From: Lentisphaeria bacterium
GTDB lineage: Bacteria > Verrucomicrobiota > Lentisphaeria > Victivallales > Victivallaceae
Direction of reading: 5' to 3'
NCBI GenBank assembly: GCA_017508285.1
Contig: JAFVZG010000009.1
Coordinates: 1 to 51,202, forward strand
Length of the DNA stretch: 51,202 nucleotides
Shown: one piece after another, positions 41,626-50,714 of the stretch
Layout: every line of letters begins with the position of its first letter
Position numbering within the stretch: position 1 is the first letter of the stretch
Position numbers and translations under genes: made by a program
Notes under the pieces: model-generated
Databases searched by the model: none
The model's input: only the letters and a program-made list of their open reading frames with translations
Told to the model about the DNA's origin: nothing

Positions 41626-42117
41626 ATGAGAGACAGAAACAATGAACCGGCATATACTGATATCGGCGGTATGATTTGCGATGCAGCAGATGAATTGCGG
41701 GATATTTGGTGGAGTTGTAAGCTGCCGGAAGAAGTGAAGCGCGAAATCATGAAGTTGACTGTAAGCCAGCAACGGATGCTGCGTATGGTGTGGCGGTTGA
41801 CCCGTGATTCTTCCCGGGGCATAATGCTGCGGGAATTGGCTGATAAATTTGGTTTGACCAGCAGTGCTGTTTCGGTCATGGTAGAGAGTTTGGTTAAAAT
41901 AAAATGTCTGGAGCGAACTGTTGATCCGGATGATCGCCGCAAGGTGATGATAAAAATTTCCGCTGACGGGATGAAACAATGCCGTATAGCGGAAGAAAGT
42001 TTCAGCGAGAAAATAGCGGAGTTCGTTGAAACTTATGATGCTGATAAATTGGCCGCATTTAAAGGTGTATTGACTGATTTTACAAAATTTTTAATCCTAA
42101 AAAAAGGAGATTGTTAA
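41626..42117 (+). CDS. MarR family transcriptional regulator
   Basis: Winged-helix regulator of about 163 residues. The core reads LTVSQQRMLRMVWRL, MLRELADKFGLTSSAVSVMVESLVKIKCLERTVDPDDRRKVMIKISADG, with the DDRRK wing motif typical of MarR. I chose ATG 41626, which starts a chain of normal family length; the longer frame would include the promoter. First gene of an efflux operon, so it probably represses the pump and is released by a small-molecule ligand. It overlaps or abuts the membrane-fusion gene. Confidence 0.9.
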   Translation: MRDRNNEPAYTDIGGMICDAADELRDIWWSCKLPEEVKREIMKLTVSQQRMLRMVWRLTRDSSRGIMLRELADKFGLTSSAVSVMVESLVKIKCLERTVDPDDRRKVMIKISADGMKQCRIAEESFSEKIAEFVETYDADKLAAFKGVLTDFTKFLILKKGDC

Positions 42118-42119
42118 AA

Positions 42120-43226
42120 GTGAGATCGTTTTGCAGAAAAAAATTGGTGCTGGGAATTCTGTTTTCCGGAATGATGTCTCTTGCCTTTGCAGCTGCCCGA
42201 CCGGCAGAACCGGTCAGGGTTGATAAAGTCAAGATGATCGAAAGAGAAACATCGAGAAAATATATCGGTAAAATAACAGCCGTAGATGATGTTTCCATGG
42301 TGGCCCGGGTATCGGGAGTTGTGTTGGATCAGAAGTTTACCAATGGCGATTTCGTTAAAAAAGGACAGGTTTTGATCCTTTTGGAAGACACCACCTATGT
42401 TGCCGCCCAAAAGGCAGCCAAAGCTAAATTGGCGCAGTGCAAAGCTGAGTACGAATTTGCCAAGCGCAATCTTGCCCGTCAGCAGACCTTGTGGAAAAGC
42501 AAAGCTACAAGTGAGAGCACCTATGATGAAGCTGTCCGTACTGAAGCAACCTGCAAGGCTGCGGTAGCGGCGGCAGAAGCAGCCCTGATGGATGCTGAAA
42601 ATAATCTTTCTTACACCAAAATAGTTTCTCCTATTAACGGCAGAACCAGTCGCGCTATTTACTCTCCGGGCAACTATGTTACTCCTGCAAGCGGCAATTT
42701 GATCAATATTGTTTCCATGGATGAGATGTATGTCAACTTCTGGATCAGTATGAATGATTATCTTGCCATGTTCGGCGGATCTTTTGAAACTTTGCAAAAA
42801 GAAGCCAATACTGCGATTATTATGGCAAACGGCAGTGAATTCAAGGGTAAGTCAGCAATAGTTTTTATCGACAACCGTGTTGACAAAGATACCGATACCA
42901 TCCGGGTTCGGCTCAGAGTGAAGAATGATAATCATATTCTGCTCCCGGATAGTTTGGTAACGATCCGGCTTTCCCGGAAATATCCGAAATCAACAGCAGT
43001 TCCGGTTTCAGCGATCATCAATAACGGAAAAATGAATTTTGTCTATATCCTCGGAGATAAAAATATCCCGCAGGTCCGTCCGGTAGAGATCGGCGAGATC
43101 AGCGGTAATATGCAGATGATCATGAAAGGGTTGAAAGAAGGGGAAACAGTGGTCATAGATGGGACTCACAAAGTTTTTCCCGGTCAACCGGTCAATCCTG
43201 TTCCGGTAAAAGCGGAGAATAAATAA
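42120..43226 (+). CDS. RND efflux periplasmic adaptor (membrane fusion protein)
   Basis: HlyD/AcrA-type adaptor, about 368 residues. GTG start at 42120, ten bases after AAGGAG; a TTG at 42111 is too close to that site. The N-terminus is a signal peptide without lipobox Cys (LVLGILFSGMMSLAFA). The lipoyl halves are MVARVSGVVLDQKFTNGDFVKKGQVL and TKIVSPINGRTSRAIYSPGNYV, separated by an alpha-hairpin rich in Ala/Lys; the beta-barrel and membrane-proximal domains follow (PVSAIINNGKMNFVYILG). It forms a complex with the RND pump encoded two bases downstream. Confidence 0.93.
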   Translation: MRSFCRKKLVLGILFSGMMSLAFAAARPAEPVRVDKVKMIERETSRKYIGKITAVDDVSMVARVSGVVLDQKFTNGDFVKKGQVLILLEDTTYVAAQKAAKAKLAQCKAEYEFAKRNLARQQTLWKSKATSESTYDEAVRTEATCKAAVAAAEAALMDAENNLSYTKIVSPINGRTSRAIYSPGNYVTPASGNLINIVSMDEMYVNFWISMNDYLAMFGGSFETLQKEANTAIIMANGSEFKGKSAIVFIDNRVDKDTDTIRVRLRVKNDNHILLPDSLVTIRLSRKYPKSTAVPVSAIINNGKMNFVYILGDKNIPQVRPVEIGEISGNMQMIMKGLKEGETVVIDGTHKVFPGQPVNPVPVKAENK

Positions 43227-43228
43227 CT

Positions 43229-46200
43229 ATGTTTTCGCAGATATTTATTGACCGCCCGAAGCTGGCGATGGTTGTTTCCATCGTCACTGTTATTGCCGGA
43301 ACTCTCTGCCTTTCTCAAGCACCGATTGCAGAATATCCGGAAATTGCTCCCCCCTGTGTCATGGTAATGGCAACCTATAACGGAGCAAGCAGTCAGGAGC
43401 TTGCCGATACTGTGGCTACTGTTATCGAAGAACAGTGCAACGGTTTGGAAAATTTACTTTATTTCAGCAGTACATGCAGTAATACCGGCATGTATCTGTT
43501 GGAGATAACTTTTGCATCCGGCTCCAATACCGATATCAACCTGGTCAATGTGCAAAACGCGGTAAAGCGTGCTGAACCGTTATTGCCGGATCTGGTAAAA
43601 CGCAATGGCGTAAGACAATTTAAACGCAGCGGAGATGTTTTGGCATTTTACAACTTTACTACCGACGGCAGTAAGTTGACTTTAACTCAGTTGTCAAACT
43701 TTATCCGTACCAATGTCCGTGACCCCCTGTCGCGAATCCCCGGCATCAGCGAAGTGTCGATCATGGGTGAGAGAAACTATTCGATGCGGTTGTGGCTTGA
43801 CTCTGCAAAGATGTCCAATCTCGGAATATCGGTCGATGAAGTATCCAATGCGGTAAAAAATCAGAATATTCAAGCTGCTGCCGGTTCTATCGGTTCAGAA
43901 GGAAGCAGCAGCTTTTTGCAGTTGAAATTGAGTACTCTCGGTCGTTTGCACACGACTGAACAATTTGAAAATATCGTTGTCCGTTCAAAGGAAAACGGTG
44001 AACAGGTCAAAATCAAAGATATTGCCAGAGTGGAATTGGGGGCAGAAAGTTACTCCAACGGCAGCCGTTTCAATGGGCAGGATGCTATCGGTGTAATGAT
44101 CTACCGCAATACTGATGCCAACGCTCTGGATGTGGTCAACCGGGCCAATGCTTTGTTGGACGAGTTGAAAGAAACTCAGTTCCCCGAAGGTGTCGATTAT
44201 CAGATCGGTTATGATCCGACGAAGTATATCCGGATCACGATGATGGAAATTTTTGAAACCCTGATCCTCACTCTGGTGTTGGTCGTGGCGATCACTTATT
44301 TGTTCCTGCAGGATTGGCGGGCAACACTGGTGCCGACATTGACGATCCCGGTGAGTTTGATCGGTACATTTATTTTTATGATCCCGTTGGGATTTTCCAT
44401 TAACCTTTTGACAATGTTCGGGTTGATTCTGGTGATCGGTTCTCTGGTCGATGATGCCATCGTGGTTACAGAAAACTGTATGAGGATCATTGAGGAGGAA
44501 GGTCTTTCGCCGAAAGAGGCTGCAAGTAAAAGCATGAAGCAGATAACCGGTGCGGTTATCGCTACCACGCTGGTTATCGTGGCGATCTATGTGCCGGTAG
44601 GCTTTTATGGCGGTATGGTAGGCACGATTTACCTTCAATTCTCGGTCACAATGTGTATTTCTCTGTGCTTATCCACAATAAATGCACTTACGCTCAGTCC
44701 GGCTCTTTGTGCATTGTTGCTGCGTAAACCCCAAGCCAATAAGGTATTCTGGCTTTTTAACAAATTCCTTAACGGCAGTTGTGCCGGTTACATGAAAATT
44801 TCCCGCTTCATGGTGCGTTATACGATTATTGCCATCGTGATATTTGCCGGGGTGATCTACATGAACTATCATTATCTGTCAACCATCCCGTCATCTTTCA
44901 TTCCACCGGAAGATAAAGGTGCGGTCATGGGAATGGTTGATCTGCGCCCGGGGGCAACTCTTGCAGAAACCAATGCGGTTTTAAGTCAGGTGGAAAAAGA
45001 GATCAAAAATGTTCCAGGTGTTGAAAATTGTATTTCCATTTACGGTTACAGTTTCACTTCCGGTGCCGGTGAAAACTCCGGAACTTTTATCGTAACTTTG
45101 AAAGATTGGGAATTGCGTACCTCAAAAGAGACGCAGATCAATGCGATTCAGGCAAAATTACAGCAGATTGCATCACAAATCCCGGAGGCACGGATCAACT
45201 TTTTCCAACCTCCTGCGATCATGGGATTGGGCGTTACCGGTGGAGTGACATTTATGCTTCAGGCCAATGCCGGACAGACTCCTGCCGAACTCCATCAGGC
45301 AATGAATAAAATGCTTATGCGTTTGAATACCCAATATCCTGATAAGGTAATGATGGCATTCGGCAGTTTTGAAACCGGAACTCCGGAGCTGTATCTGGAT
45401 ATTGACCGGGAAAAAGCTGAGGCTCTCGGCGTGCCGGTAAACAAGGTGTTTGATGTGCTTGCCGGTAATGTGGCTTCCAATTACATCAACGACTTCAATT
45501 TGTTGGGCTATTCGTTCAAGGTTAAAATGCAGGCAGAAGATTCTGAACGCGCCAATGCCAATGAGTTGCTGCAGTTAATGGTGCAAAGCAATCGTGGTGC
45601 CATGGTGCCGCTGAGTTCGTTTGCATCTTTGCGCCGGACTGCAGGCTCGCGTTCTCTGACCCGCTTCAATCAGTTGCTGGCGGCAAAAATCACCGTGCAG
45701 GGCAAACCTGGCGTCAGCAGTCAGGTGATCATGAAAGATATCGAAACAATCATGAAAGAAGACTTCCCCCGCGGCTATCAGGTCAGTTGGACGGATATGA
45801 GTTATCAGGAGCGCGGCAACGAAGGGCGTATTGTCAAATTGTTGATACTCGCTTTGATTTTCGGATATCTCTTCCTGGTCGGTCAGTATGAGAGCTGGAC
45901 GATTCCGATATCGGTCGTCTTGAGCTTCTTCTTTGCAATGCTTGGCGGATTCATGGGTATGAAATACAGCGGCTTGGATTTCAGTATCTATGCGCAGTTG
46001 GGAATCGTTATGTTGATCGGACTTGCATGTAAGAATGCCATCTTGATGGTTGAATTCTCCAAACAGGAACGGGAAGCCGGAAAGAGTGTGGAAGAAGCCG
46101 CTCAGAATGGTTTCAGTCACCGCTATCGTGCTGTGTTGATGACCGCATGGTCGTTTGTAATCGGTGTATTCCCGATGGTCATCGCCACCGGAGCCGGTGC

Positions 46201-46357
46201 AGGCAGCCGTCAGGCAATCGGTATAACGACTTTCTACGGAATGTTGCTTTCCACGATCATCGGTATTGTCTTTATTCCGGCGTTGTATGCATTCTTCCAG
46301 CGGTCACGGGAAAAGGTTTACGCATGGTTTGGCCGCAATAAAAATATTAAGGAGTAA
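43229..46357 (+). CDS. RND multidrug efflux permease, AcrB/HAE1 type
   Basis: Inner-membrane proton-driven pump, 1042 residues, the standard length. The N-terminus is FIDRPKLAMVVSIVTVIAGTL. The TM4 proton-relay aspartates are in IGSLVDDAIVVTENCMR and the TM10-TM11 region contains GLACKNAILMVEFSKQ with the conserved Lys. The porter-domain segments (GASSQELADTVATVIEEQ) are typical of HAE1 pumps for hydrophobic drugs. It follows the adaptor by two bases. No outer-membrane TolC-type gene is in the operon, so a shared exit duct elsewhere is implied. Confidence 0.96.
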   Translation: MFSQIFIDRPKLAMVVSIVTVIAGTLCLSQAPIAEYPEIAPPCVMVMATYNGASSQELADTVATVIEEQCNGLENLLYFSSTCSNTGMYLLEITFASGSNTDINLVNVQNAVKRAEPLLPDLVKRNGVRQFKRSGDVLAFYNFTTDGSKLTLTQLSNFIRTNVRDPLSRIPGISEVSIMGERNYSMRLWLDSAKMSNLGISVDEVSNAVKNQNIQAAAGSIGSEGSSSFLQLKLSTLGRLHTTEQFENIVVRSKENGEQVKIKDIARVELGAESYSNGSRFNGQDAIGVMIYRNTDANALDVVNRANALLDELKETQFPEGVDYQIGYDPTKYIRITMMEIFETLILTLVLVVAITYLFLQDWRATLVPTLTIPVSLIGTFIFMIPLGFSINLLTMFGLILVIGSLVDDAIVVTENCMRIIEEEGLSPKEAASKSMKQITGAVIATTLVIVAIYVPVGFYGGMVGTIYLQFSVTMCISLCLSTINALTLSPALCALLLRKPQANKVFWLFNKFLNGSCAGYMKISRFMVRYTIIAIVIFAGVIYMNYHYLSTIPSSFIPPEDKGAVMGMVDLRPGATLAETNAVLSQVEKEIKNVPGVENCISIYGYSFTSGAGENSGTFIVTLKDWELRTSKETQINAIQAKLQQIASQIPEARINFFQPPAIMGLGVTGGVTFMLQANAGQTPAELHQAMNKMLMRLNTQYPDKVMMAFGSFETGTPELYLDIDREKAEALGVPVNKVFDVLAGNVASNYINDFNLLGYSFKVKMQAEDSERANANELLQLMVQSNRGAMVPLSSFASLRRTAGSRSLTRFNQLLAAKITVQGKPGVSSQVIMKDIETIMKEDFPRGYQVSWTDMSYQERGNEGRIVKLLILALIFGYLFLVGQYESWTIPISVVLSFFFAMLGGFMGMKYSGLDFSIYAQLGIVMLIGLACKNAILMVEFSKQEREAGKSVEEAAQNGFSHRYRAVLMTAWSFVIGVFPMVIATGAGAGSRQAIGITTFYGMLLSTIIGIVFIPALYAFFQRSREKVYAWFGRNKNIKE

Positions 46358-46361
46358 TTCC

Positions 46362-47033
46362 GTGTTAAAAAAAAGGTTGAATGCAGCAGTTATCGCGCTT
46401 GTCAGTTCGCTGTCAATTTTTGCCGGTGAACCAGCGGGAGAGCTGTTGCGTTTGACCAGAGAAAACCGGGAATTGCGCAAAAAACTGCTTGATGCCGAAA
46501 AGGAAATCGGCGAATACCGTCTCTGGTTGGGAAGTTTGACAGTTGATCACCGGAAGATGCTGGCTACAGAAAGAGAGAAACGCTCGTTGTTCATTCTTGA
46601 TGAGTTGGCAAAGCGCGGCAACTCTCTTTCCATTTCCGCTCTGGCTGTACACGAAGAGTGCCGCAAATTACTCGCCGAACTCCCTTTGGGACCGGTTCGC
46701 AAGGCACAGGTGGAGTTGCGCCTTGATGAGTTGGAGCGTGCTGCCGGAGCTTTTGCAGCGTTGACAGTGCCAAGTGACTCCGGTGCCGGAAATAGTCGTA
46801 TTTTGGCAGTTGACAAAGAGTTGAAAGTGGTTGTGCTTTCAGCCGGAGCAGGGGCAGGAGTTTTTCCCGGGATGATATTTTCTGCGAAATCCAGAAAAAA
46901 TCTCAAGTTAAGGGTGATCGCAGTCCGCTTTGACGGAGCTCTTGCTGAAATTGTTTCCGGCAGAATACATGAGTTCGTGCCGGGGATGGAGATGTCTGCT
47001 CTTCATCATACTCCGACGGTGAAAAGTATTTAG
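46362..47033 (+). CDS. Exported coiled-coil protein of unknown function
   Basis: About 223 residues with a GTG start at 46362, eight bases after AAGGAG, four bases after the pump gene. A signal peptide (KKRLNAAVIALVSSLSIFAG) is followed by a coiled coil (about 25-60, LLRLTRENRELRKKLLDAEK) and helical segments to about 130. A C-terminal beta-rich part holds SRILAVDKELKVVVLSAGAGAGVFPGM, resembling MreC-like or flagellar-assembly (FlgT-like) beta barrels, though I cannot assign a family. Its stop overlaps the stop of the convergent mntP by three bases. Position suggests an accessory role for the pump or simple co-transcription. Confidence 0.72.
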   Translation: MLKKRLNAAVIALVSSLSIFAGEPAGELLRLTRENRELRKKLLDAEKEIGEYRLWLGSLTVDHRKMLATEREKRSLFILDELAKRGNSLSISALAVHEECRKLLAELPLGPVRKAQVELRLDELERAAGAFAALTVPSDSGAGNSRILAVDKELKVVVLSAGAGAGVFPGMIFSAKSRKNLKLRVIAVRFDGALAEIVSGRIHEFVPGMEMSALHHTPTVKSI

Positions 47034-47623
47034 AAAGCAGGGATTATTTTCAAATATTGCAATAAAATCTTTACACCGATAGCAATAATGACCACTCCGC
47101 CGGAGATGGTCAATTTTTTTACATTCCATGAAGATTTTTTTGCTATTTGTTTTCCTGATAAAACACAAACTGCAGAAACTGCTGCGGTGATTATTCCCAT
47201 AAAAATCGCAGCAATAAAAACATTCTCTCCTGAAAATCGCAATCCGGCTCCGATTGCCAATGCATCTATACTGGTCGCTATTGCCGGAATCAACAAGTTG
47301 CGCGGAGAGAAAAATTCCCCTATGGGGCATGATTCTCCGGATTCCGTCTGCCGGCAGGCATCTGCAATCATTTTGCTGCCGACAAATGCCAATAAAGCCG
47401 CTGCGATATAGTGTTCAAGATGACCGACGGTACCAGATAAGAATTTTGCGGTTAAAGCTCCGGTCAGCGGCATAATAAATTGGAATCCGCCAAAAAATAA
47501 AGCGGCATTGAGTGCACAATGCCGCTTGGAATATTTTCCCGGACACAATGAGCCGCTGACGGATACAGCTGCCGCATCTATTGATACGCCGAATGCGATC
47601 AAAAGCGTTTCAGTTACGGTCAT
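47030..47623 (-). CDS. mntP: MntP-type manganese efflux pump
   Basis: Six-helix exporter of the MntP/YebN family, 197 residues. The two homologous halves each hold an Asp-containing motif: AFGVSIDAAAVSVSG in helix 1 and AIATSIDALAIGAG in helix 4. The MntP length (about 190) matches. Known members export Mn2+ and are usually controlled by a manganese riboswitch or MntR. Here no such leader exists: the ATG overlaps the argF stop (TGATG), so it is translated from the arginine transcript. Confidence 0.9.
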   Translation of the reverse strand: MTVTETLLIAFGVSIDAAAVSVSGSLCPGKYSKRHCALNAALFFGGFQFIMPLTGALTAKFLSGTVGHLEHYIAAALLAFVGSKMIADACRQTESGESCPIGEFFSPRNLLIPAIATSIDALAIGAGLRFSGENVFIAAIFMGIITAAVSAVCVLSGKQIAKKSSWNVKKLTISGGVVIIAIGVKILLQYLKIIPAF

Positions 47624-48528
47624 CAGCGATTGCCCATAAGCATGGTCATGACTGCTTTTTGGACATGCAGACGGTTTTCTGCCTCATCAAATACAATGGA
47701 TCGGGATGAATCCATTACATCTGCTGCGACTTCCTCGCCGCGGTGGGCAGGCAGGCAGTGCAGGAATTTTGCATCTGCTTTTGCTTTTTCAAAAAGTTTT
47801 GAAGTAACCTGATAAGGACGGAAAATTTCCATCCGGCGGGCTCGTTCTTCTTCAAAACCCATGCTGACCCAAACATCAGTGTAGAAGTAGTCAACGCCTT
47901 CTGCGGCTTTCAACGGATCTTTTTCCCAGACGATATTCGCGGCATCACCGATCAACTCCCGATTCGGTGATTCCTCTTCCGGAGCGGCAATGACCAACTC
48001 CATACCGCTCAATTTCGCCGCAAGGATCAGAGAGTTTGCCATATTGCTTCGACCATCGCCGTAAAATGCAATGCGGATACTTTTATCTACCTTGCCGGAA
48101 TACTCTTTGATTGTCAACATATCGGCGAGCAGCTGACAGGGATGAAATTCGTCAGTCAATGCATTGATCACCGGAATGGAGGCTTCTTTTGCCAATTCAC
48201 AAACATCAGAGTGGGCAAAAGTCCGGATGACGATCCCATGGAGATAACGGCTCAATACATGGGCTGTATCTGCAACGGTTTCACCGCGGCCGACTTGCAT
48301 TTTTGATTGATCAAGGTACAGAGGTCTGCCGCCAAGTTCTCCGACGCCAACTTCAAAAGAAACTCTGGTGCGGGTCGAAGATTTTGCAAAAATCAAACCT
48401 ACGCTTTTGCCGGCGAGGGGAGTGAAATTCAAATTCCCGCGTTCTTTTTTCAGTTTGGTTGATAATTCAAAGATCTTCTCCAGATCATCTCTGGTAATAT
48501 CCTGCAGGGTGAGTAAATCTTTTTTCAT
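47623..48528 (-). CDS. argF: Ornithine carbamoyltransferase
   Basis: Makes citrulline from ornithine and carbamoyl phosphate in arginine synthesis. The 301 residues contain the carbamoyl-phosphate motif SSTRTRVSFEVG, the HSDVCELAKEASIPVINALTDEFHPCQ region, and the ornithine-binding Cys loop HCLPAHRGEEV. It starts three bases after argD; AGGAAGGA lies nine bases before its ATG, inside the end of argD. mntP overlaps its stop. Confidence 0.96.
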   Translation of the reverse strand: MKKDLLTLQDITRDDLEKIFELSTKLKKERGNLNFTPLAGKSVGLIFAKSSTRTRVSFEVGVGELGGRPLYLDQSKMQVGRGETVADTAHVLSRYLHGIVIRTFAHSDVCELAKEASIPVINALTDEFHPCQLLADMLTIKEYSGKVDKSIRIAFYGDGRSNMANSLILAAKLSGMELVIAAPEEESPNRELIGDAANIVWEKDPLKAAEGVDYFYTDVWVSMGFEEERARRMEIFRPYQVTSKLFEKAKADAKFLHCLPAHRGEEVAADVMDSSRSIVFDEAENRLHVQKAVMTMLMGNR

Positions 48529-48531
48529 GAC

Positions 48532-49737
48532 TTAAAATCCTTCCTGTTTTGCAAAAACTTCCAATGCTTTGCCGATTTTTTCGATTGCCAGTTCAGAATC
48601 AGCTCTGGTGATTGTCAGCGGCGGAACCAGGCGCAGGACAGTCTCACCTGCAGAAAGGGCCACCATCTTATCTTTCAAAAGTATTGAAACAAGTCCGGAA
48701 GCCGGGCGATCCAGAACCATACCGATCATCAATCCCATGCCGCGCACTGTCTTTACGAATGGATATTTTTTGCCGAGTTCGGCAAGTGCTGCACGGAGGA
48801 ATTCTCCTTCGCGTTCACAATTTTCCAATACTCCATCTTTATCAAAGGCATCCTGAACTGCCAACGCCGCAGCGCAGGCAAGCGGCGTGCCGCCGAATGT
48901 GCTGGCATGATTGGCTATCTCAAAAACATCCGCACATTTTTTGCCGGCGAGGATCGCTCCCATCGGGAATCCGTTGGCGATGGCTTTTGCCATGGTGATG
49001 ACATCCGGCTCAACTCCGAATTTCTGATAGGCAAAACGGGTACCGAGACGCCCCATTCCGCATTGAACTTCATCACAGAGCAGCAGAATATCTTTTTCAT
49101 CACAAAGAGCGCGTACTTTTTTCAGATATTCGACATCGGCTGGGAAGACTCCACCTTCGCCCTGAAGCATTTCCAGCATAATTGCACAGGTTTGCGGAGT
49201 TATAGCGGCTTCCAATGCCTCAAAATCATTGAAAGGCACCTGACTGAATCCGGGCACATCCGGTTCAAAGCCTTTGCGGTATTTTGCTCTGCCGGTGGCG
49301 GCGAGAGTCGCAAGAGTTCTGCCGTGGAAACTGTTATCCATGGAAATGATATGGTTGCGCCCGGTTTTATTGCCGTATTTACGGGCGAGTTTGATCATTC
49401 CCTCATTTGCTTCAGCACCTGAATTGCAAAAGAAAACCTTTCCGCCGGGCAGGGAGTTTTTTACCAGACGCTCCGCAAGAAGCGGCATCAATTCATTCAT
49501 GTACAAATTGGATACATGCACCAATTTACTGCATTGCTCTTGAATCGCAGCAGTAACACGCTCGTTGCAATGCCCCAGAGAACAAACCGCAATACCGGCG
49601 GCAAAATCCAGATATTCATTGCCTTCATCATCCCAGAGACGGGCATCTTTGCCGCGGACAAACATGATTTGCGGGGCATAGGTCGGCATTACATAAGATT
49701 TGAATCTTCCTGCAGTTTTTTCAAAAAGTGTACCCAT
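48532..49737 (-). CDS. argD: Acetylornithine aminotransferase
   Basis: PLP-dependent class III aminotransferase of about 401 residues in arginine (and possibly lysine) synthesis. The motifs FCNSGAEANEGMIKLARKYG, NSFHGRTLATLAATG, LLCDEVQCGMGRLG and the PLP Lys in TMAKAIANGFPMGA are all present. I chose ATG 49737 (MGTLFEKTAGRFKSYVMPTYAP), which matches the family N-terminus and is preceded by GGAG; the longer frame upstream is AT-rich and hydrophobic by chance. First gene of argD-argF-mntP. Confidence 0.95.
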   Translation of the reverse strand: MGTLFEKTAGRFKSYVMPTYAPQIMFVRGKDARLWDDEGNEYLDFAAGIAVCSLGHCNERVTAAIQEQCSKLVHVSNLYMNELMPLLAERLVKNSLPGGKVFFCNSGAEANEGMIKLARKYGNKTGRNHIISMDNSFHGRTLATLAATGRAKYRKGFEPDVPGFSQVPFNDFEALEAAITPQTCAIMLEMLQGEGGVFPADVEYLKKVRALCDEKDILLLCDEVQCGMGRLGTRFAYQKFGVEPDVITMAKAIANGFPMGAILAGKKCADVFEIANHASTFGGTPLACAAALAVQDAFDKDGVLENCEREGEFLRAALAELGKKYPFVKTVRGMGLMIGMVLDRPASGLVSILLKDKMVALSAGETVLRLVPPLTITRADSELAIEKIGKALEVFAKQEGF

Positions 49738-49760
49738 GATATAAATAACTCCATATAGAA

Positions 49761-49787
49761 TGATAATATCAAGTAAACAGATAATAT
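49761..49787. repeat. GATAATAT repeats next to the argD promoter
   Basis: A perfect small palindrome TGATA-A-TATCA (49761-49771) shares GATAATAT with a second copy at 49780-49787, 18 bp away. They cover the -10 and the transcription start of argD, a place where a repressor such as ArgR would act. The match to known ARG boxes is poor, so this is tentative. Confidence 0.3.
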
Positions 49788-49810
49788 AAACCATATTTCA
49801 GAAAAAGCAA
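49783..49810 (-). promoter_or_regulatory. Probable promoter of argD-argF-mntP
   Basis: Minus-strand TTGCTT (49810-49805), 16 bp, TATATT (49788-49783). Weaker -35 than the others in the window. Confidence 0.45.
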
Positions 49811-49830
49811 GTGACAAAAGTTATTTTTAC

Positions 49831-49859
49831 TTGACAACAAGTATTTTCCCGGCTATATT
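49831..49859 (+). promoter_or_regulatory. Promoter of the second metallophosphoesterase
   Basis: TTGACA (49831-49836), 17 bp, TATATT (49854-49859), 31 bp before the ATG. Confidence 0.8.
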
Positions 49860-49890
49860 ATGCGATATTCCGGATAATATGGGAGAATTC

Positions 49891-50697
49891 ATGAAAATAG
49901 TACACTTCTCTGATCCACATGGCGGCGGGCCTGCCGAGGATTTTATGGCATATTTTGACAAACGCTGGGTAGGGGTATTCAATTATTCATTCCGGAGAAA
50001 ATTCCGCCATGATCTATCCCGGTTGTGCAGGGCGGTGGAATACATAATGGATACCAAGCCGGATCTGGCGGTATGTACCGGAGATCTGACCAGTGCCGGG
50101 CAGCCGGGGGAGTTCGAAAAAGTTCTCAATATTATCAAACCATTGTGGCAATCAGACATTCCTTTGATCTACACTCCGGGAAACCATGATTGCTATGTCA
50201 AACGCACAAAGTGCGTTGAAGCAGTAAAAAATGCGGTAAGGATCATGGCGCAGGGCAAATACTCTTTTGACACCATGCCGTTGAAGTTGAATTTTTCCGG
50301 TGTTGATCTGCTGATCATCAATACCAGTGCTCCGTCAAATCTGCTGTGCTCGTGGGGGTTTCTCGGCGAGAAAAACCGTGAATTCATAAAGAGTGCCTGT
50401 GAGAAAAATCCAGATATCCCCAAAATACTGATATCACATTATCCGATGACAGAAGATCATCCGTGGCTGAGGGTGCGGCACCGGCTTTTCGGGCAGGGAG
50501 AGATATTGGATTTGATGGAAAGTAAAAAATTGGATCTGGTACTTTGCGGTCATGTTCACCGCCCGTATTTGAAAGTCGACCAATCGGGCAGGGGGGAGTG
50601 CTGCGCCGGCTCCGTGAGCAGCAATGGTTCTATGGTGGAAATAAGTTGTGATCAAAAATCGCACAAATTTGATTTCAAAAATATCGCACTTGACTGA
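49891..50697 (+). CDS. Metallophosphoesterase, calcineurin-like
   Basis: Cytoplasmic two-metal phosphoesterase of 268 residues resembling the CpdA/Icc group. The five motifs are in order: SDPHGGG (Asp and His), CTGDLTSAG, PGNHDCYV, SHYPMTEDHP and CGHVHRPYL. I chose ATG 49891 because GGGAG lies five bases before it; the longer frame covers the promoter. It stands alone, divergent from argD, and precedes pyrF, which has its own promoter. Not closely similar to the first phosphoesterase in the window. Cyclic nucleotide hydrolysis is a family possibility only. Confidence 0.88.
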   Translation: MKIVHFSDPHGGGPAEDFMAYFDKRWVGVFNYSFRRKFRHDLSRLCRAVEYIMDTKPDLAVCTGDLTSAGQPGEFEKVLNIIKPLWQSDIPLIYTPGNHDCYVKRTKCVEAVKNAVRIMAQGKYSFDTMPLKLNFSGVDLLIINTSAPSNLLCSWGFLGEKNREFIKSACEKNPDIPKILISHYPMTEDHPWLRVRHRLFGQGEILDLMESKKLDLVLCGHVHRPYLKVDQSGRGECCAGSVSSNGSMVEISCDQKSHKFDFKNIALD

Positions 50698-50714
50698 TTG
50701 TGATGTACTGAGCC

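Noticed and set aside
49738-49794. Hydrophobic N-terminal extension of ArgD resembling a signal anchor
   Set aside because: AT-rich noncoding sequence with the promoter; ArgD is cytoplasmic and ATG 49737 matches homologues.
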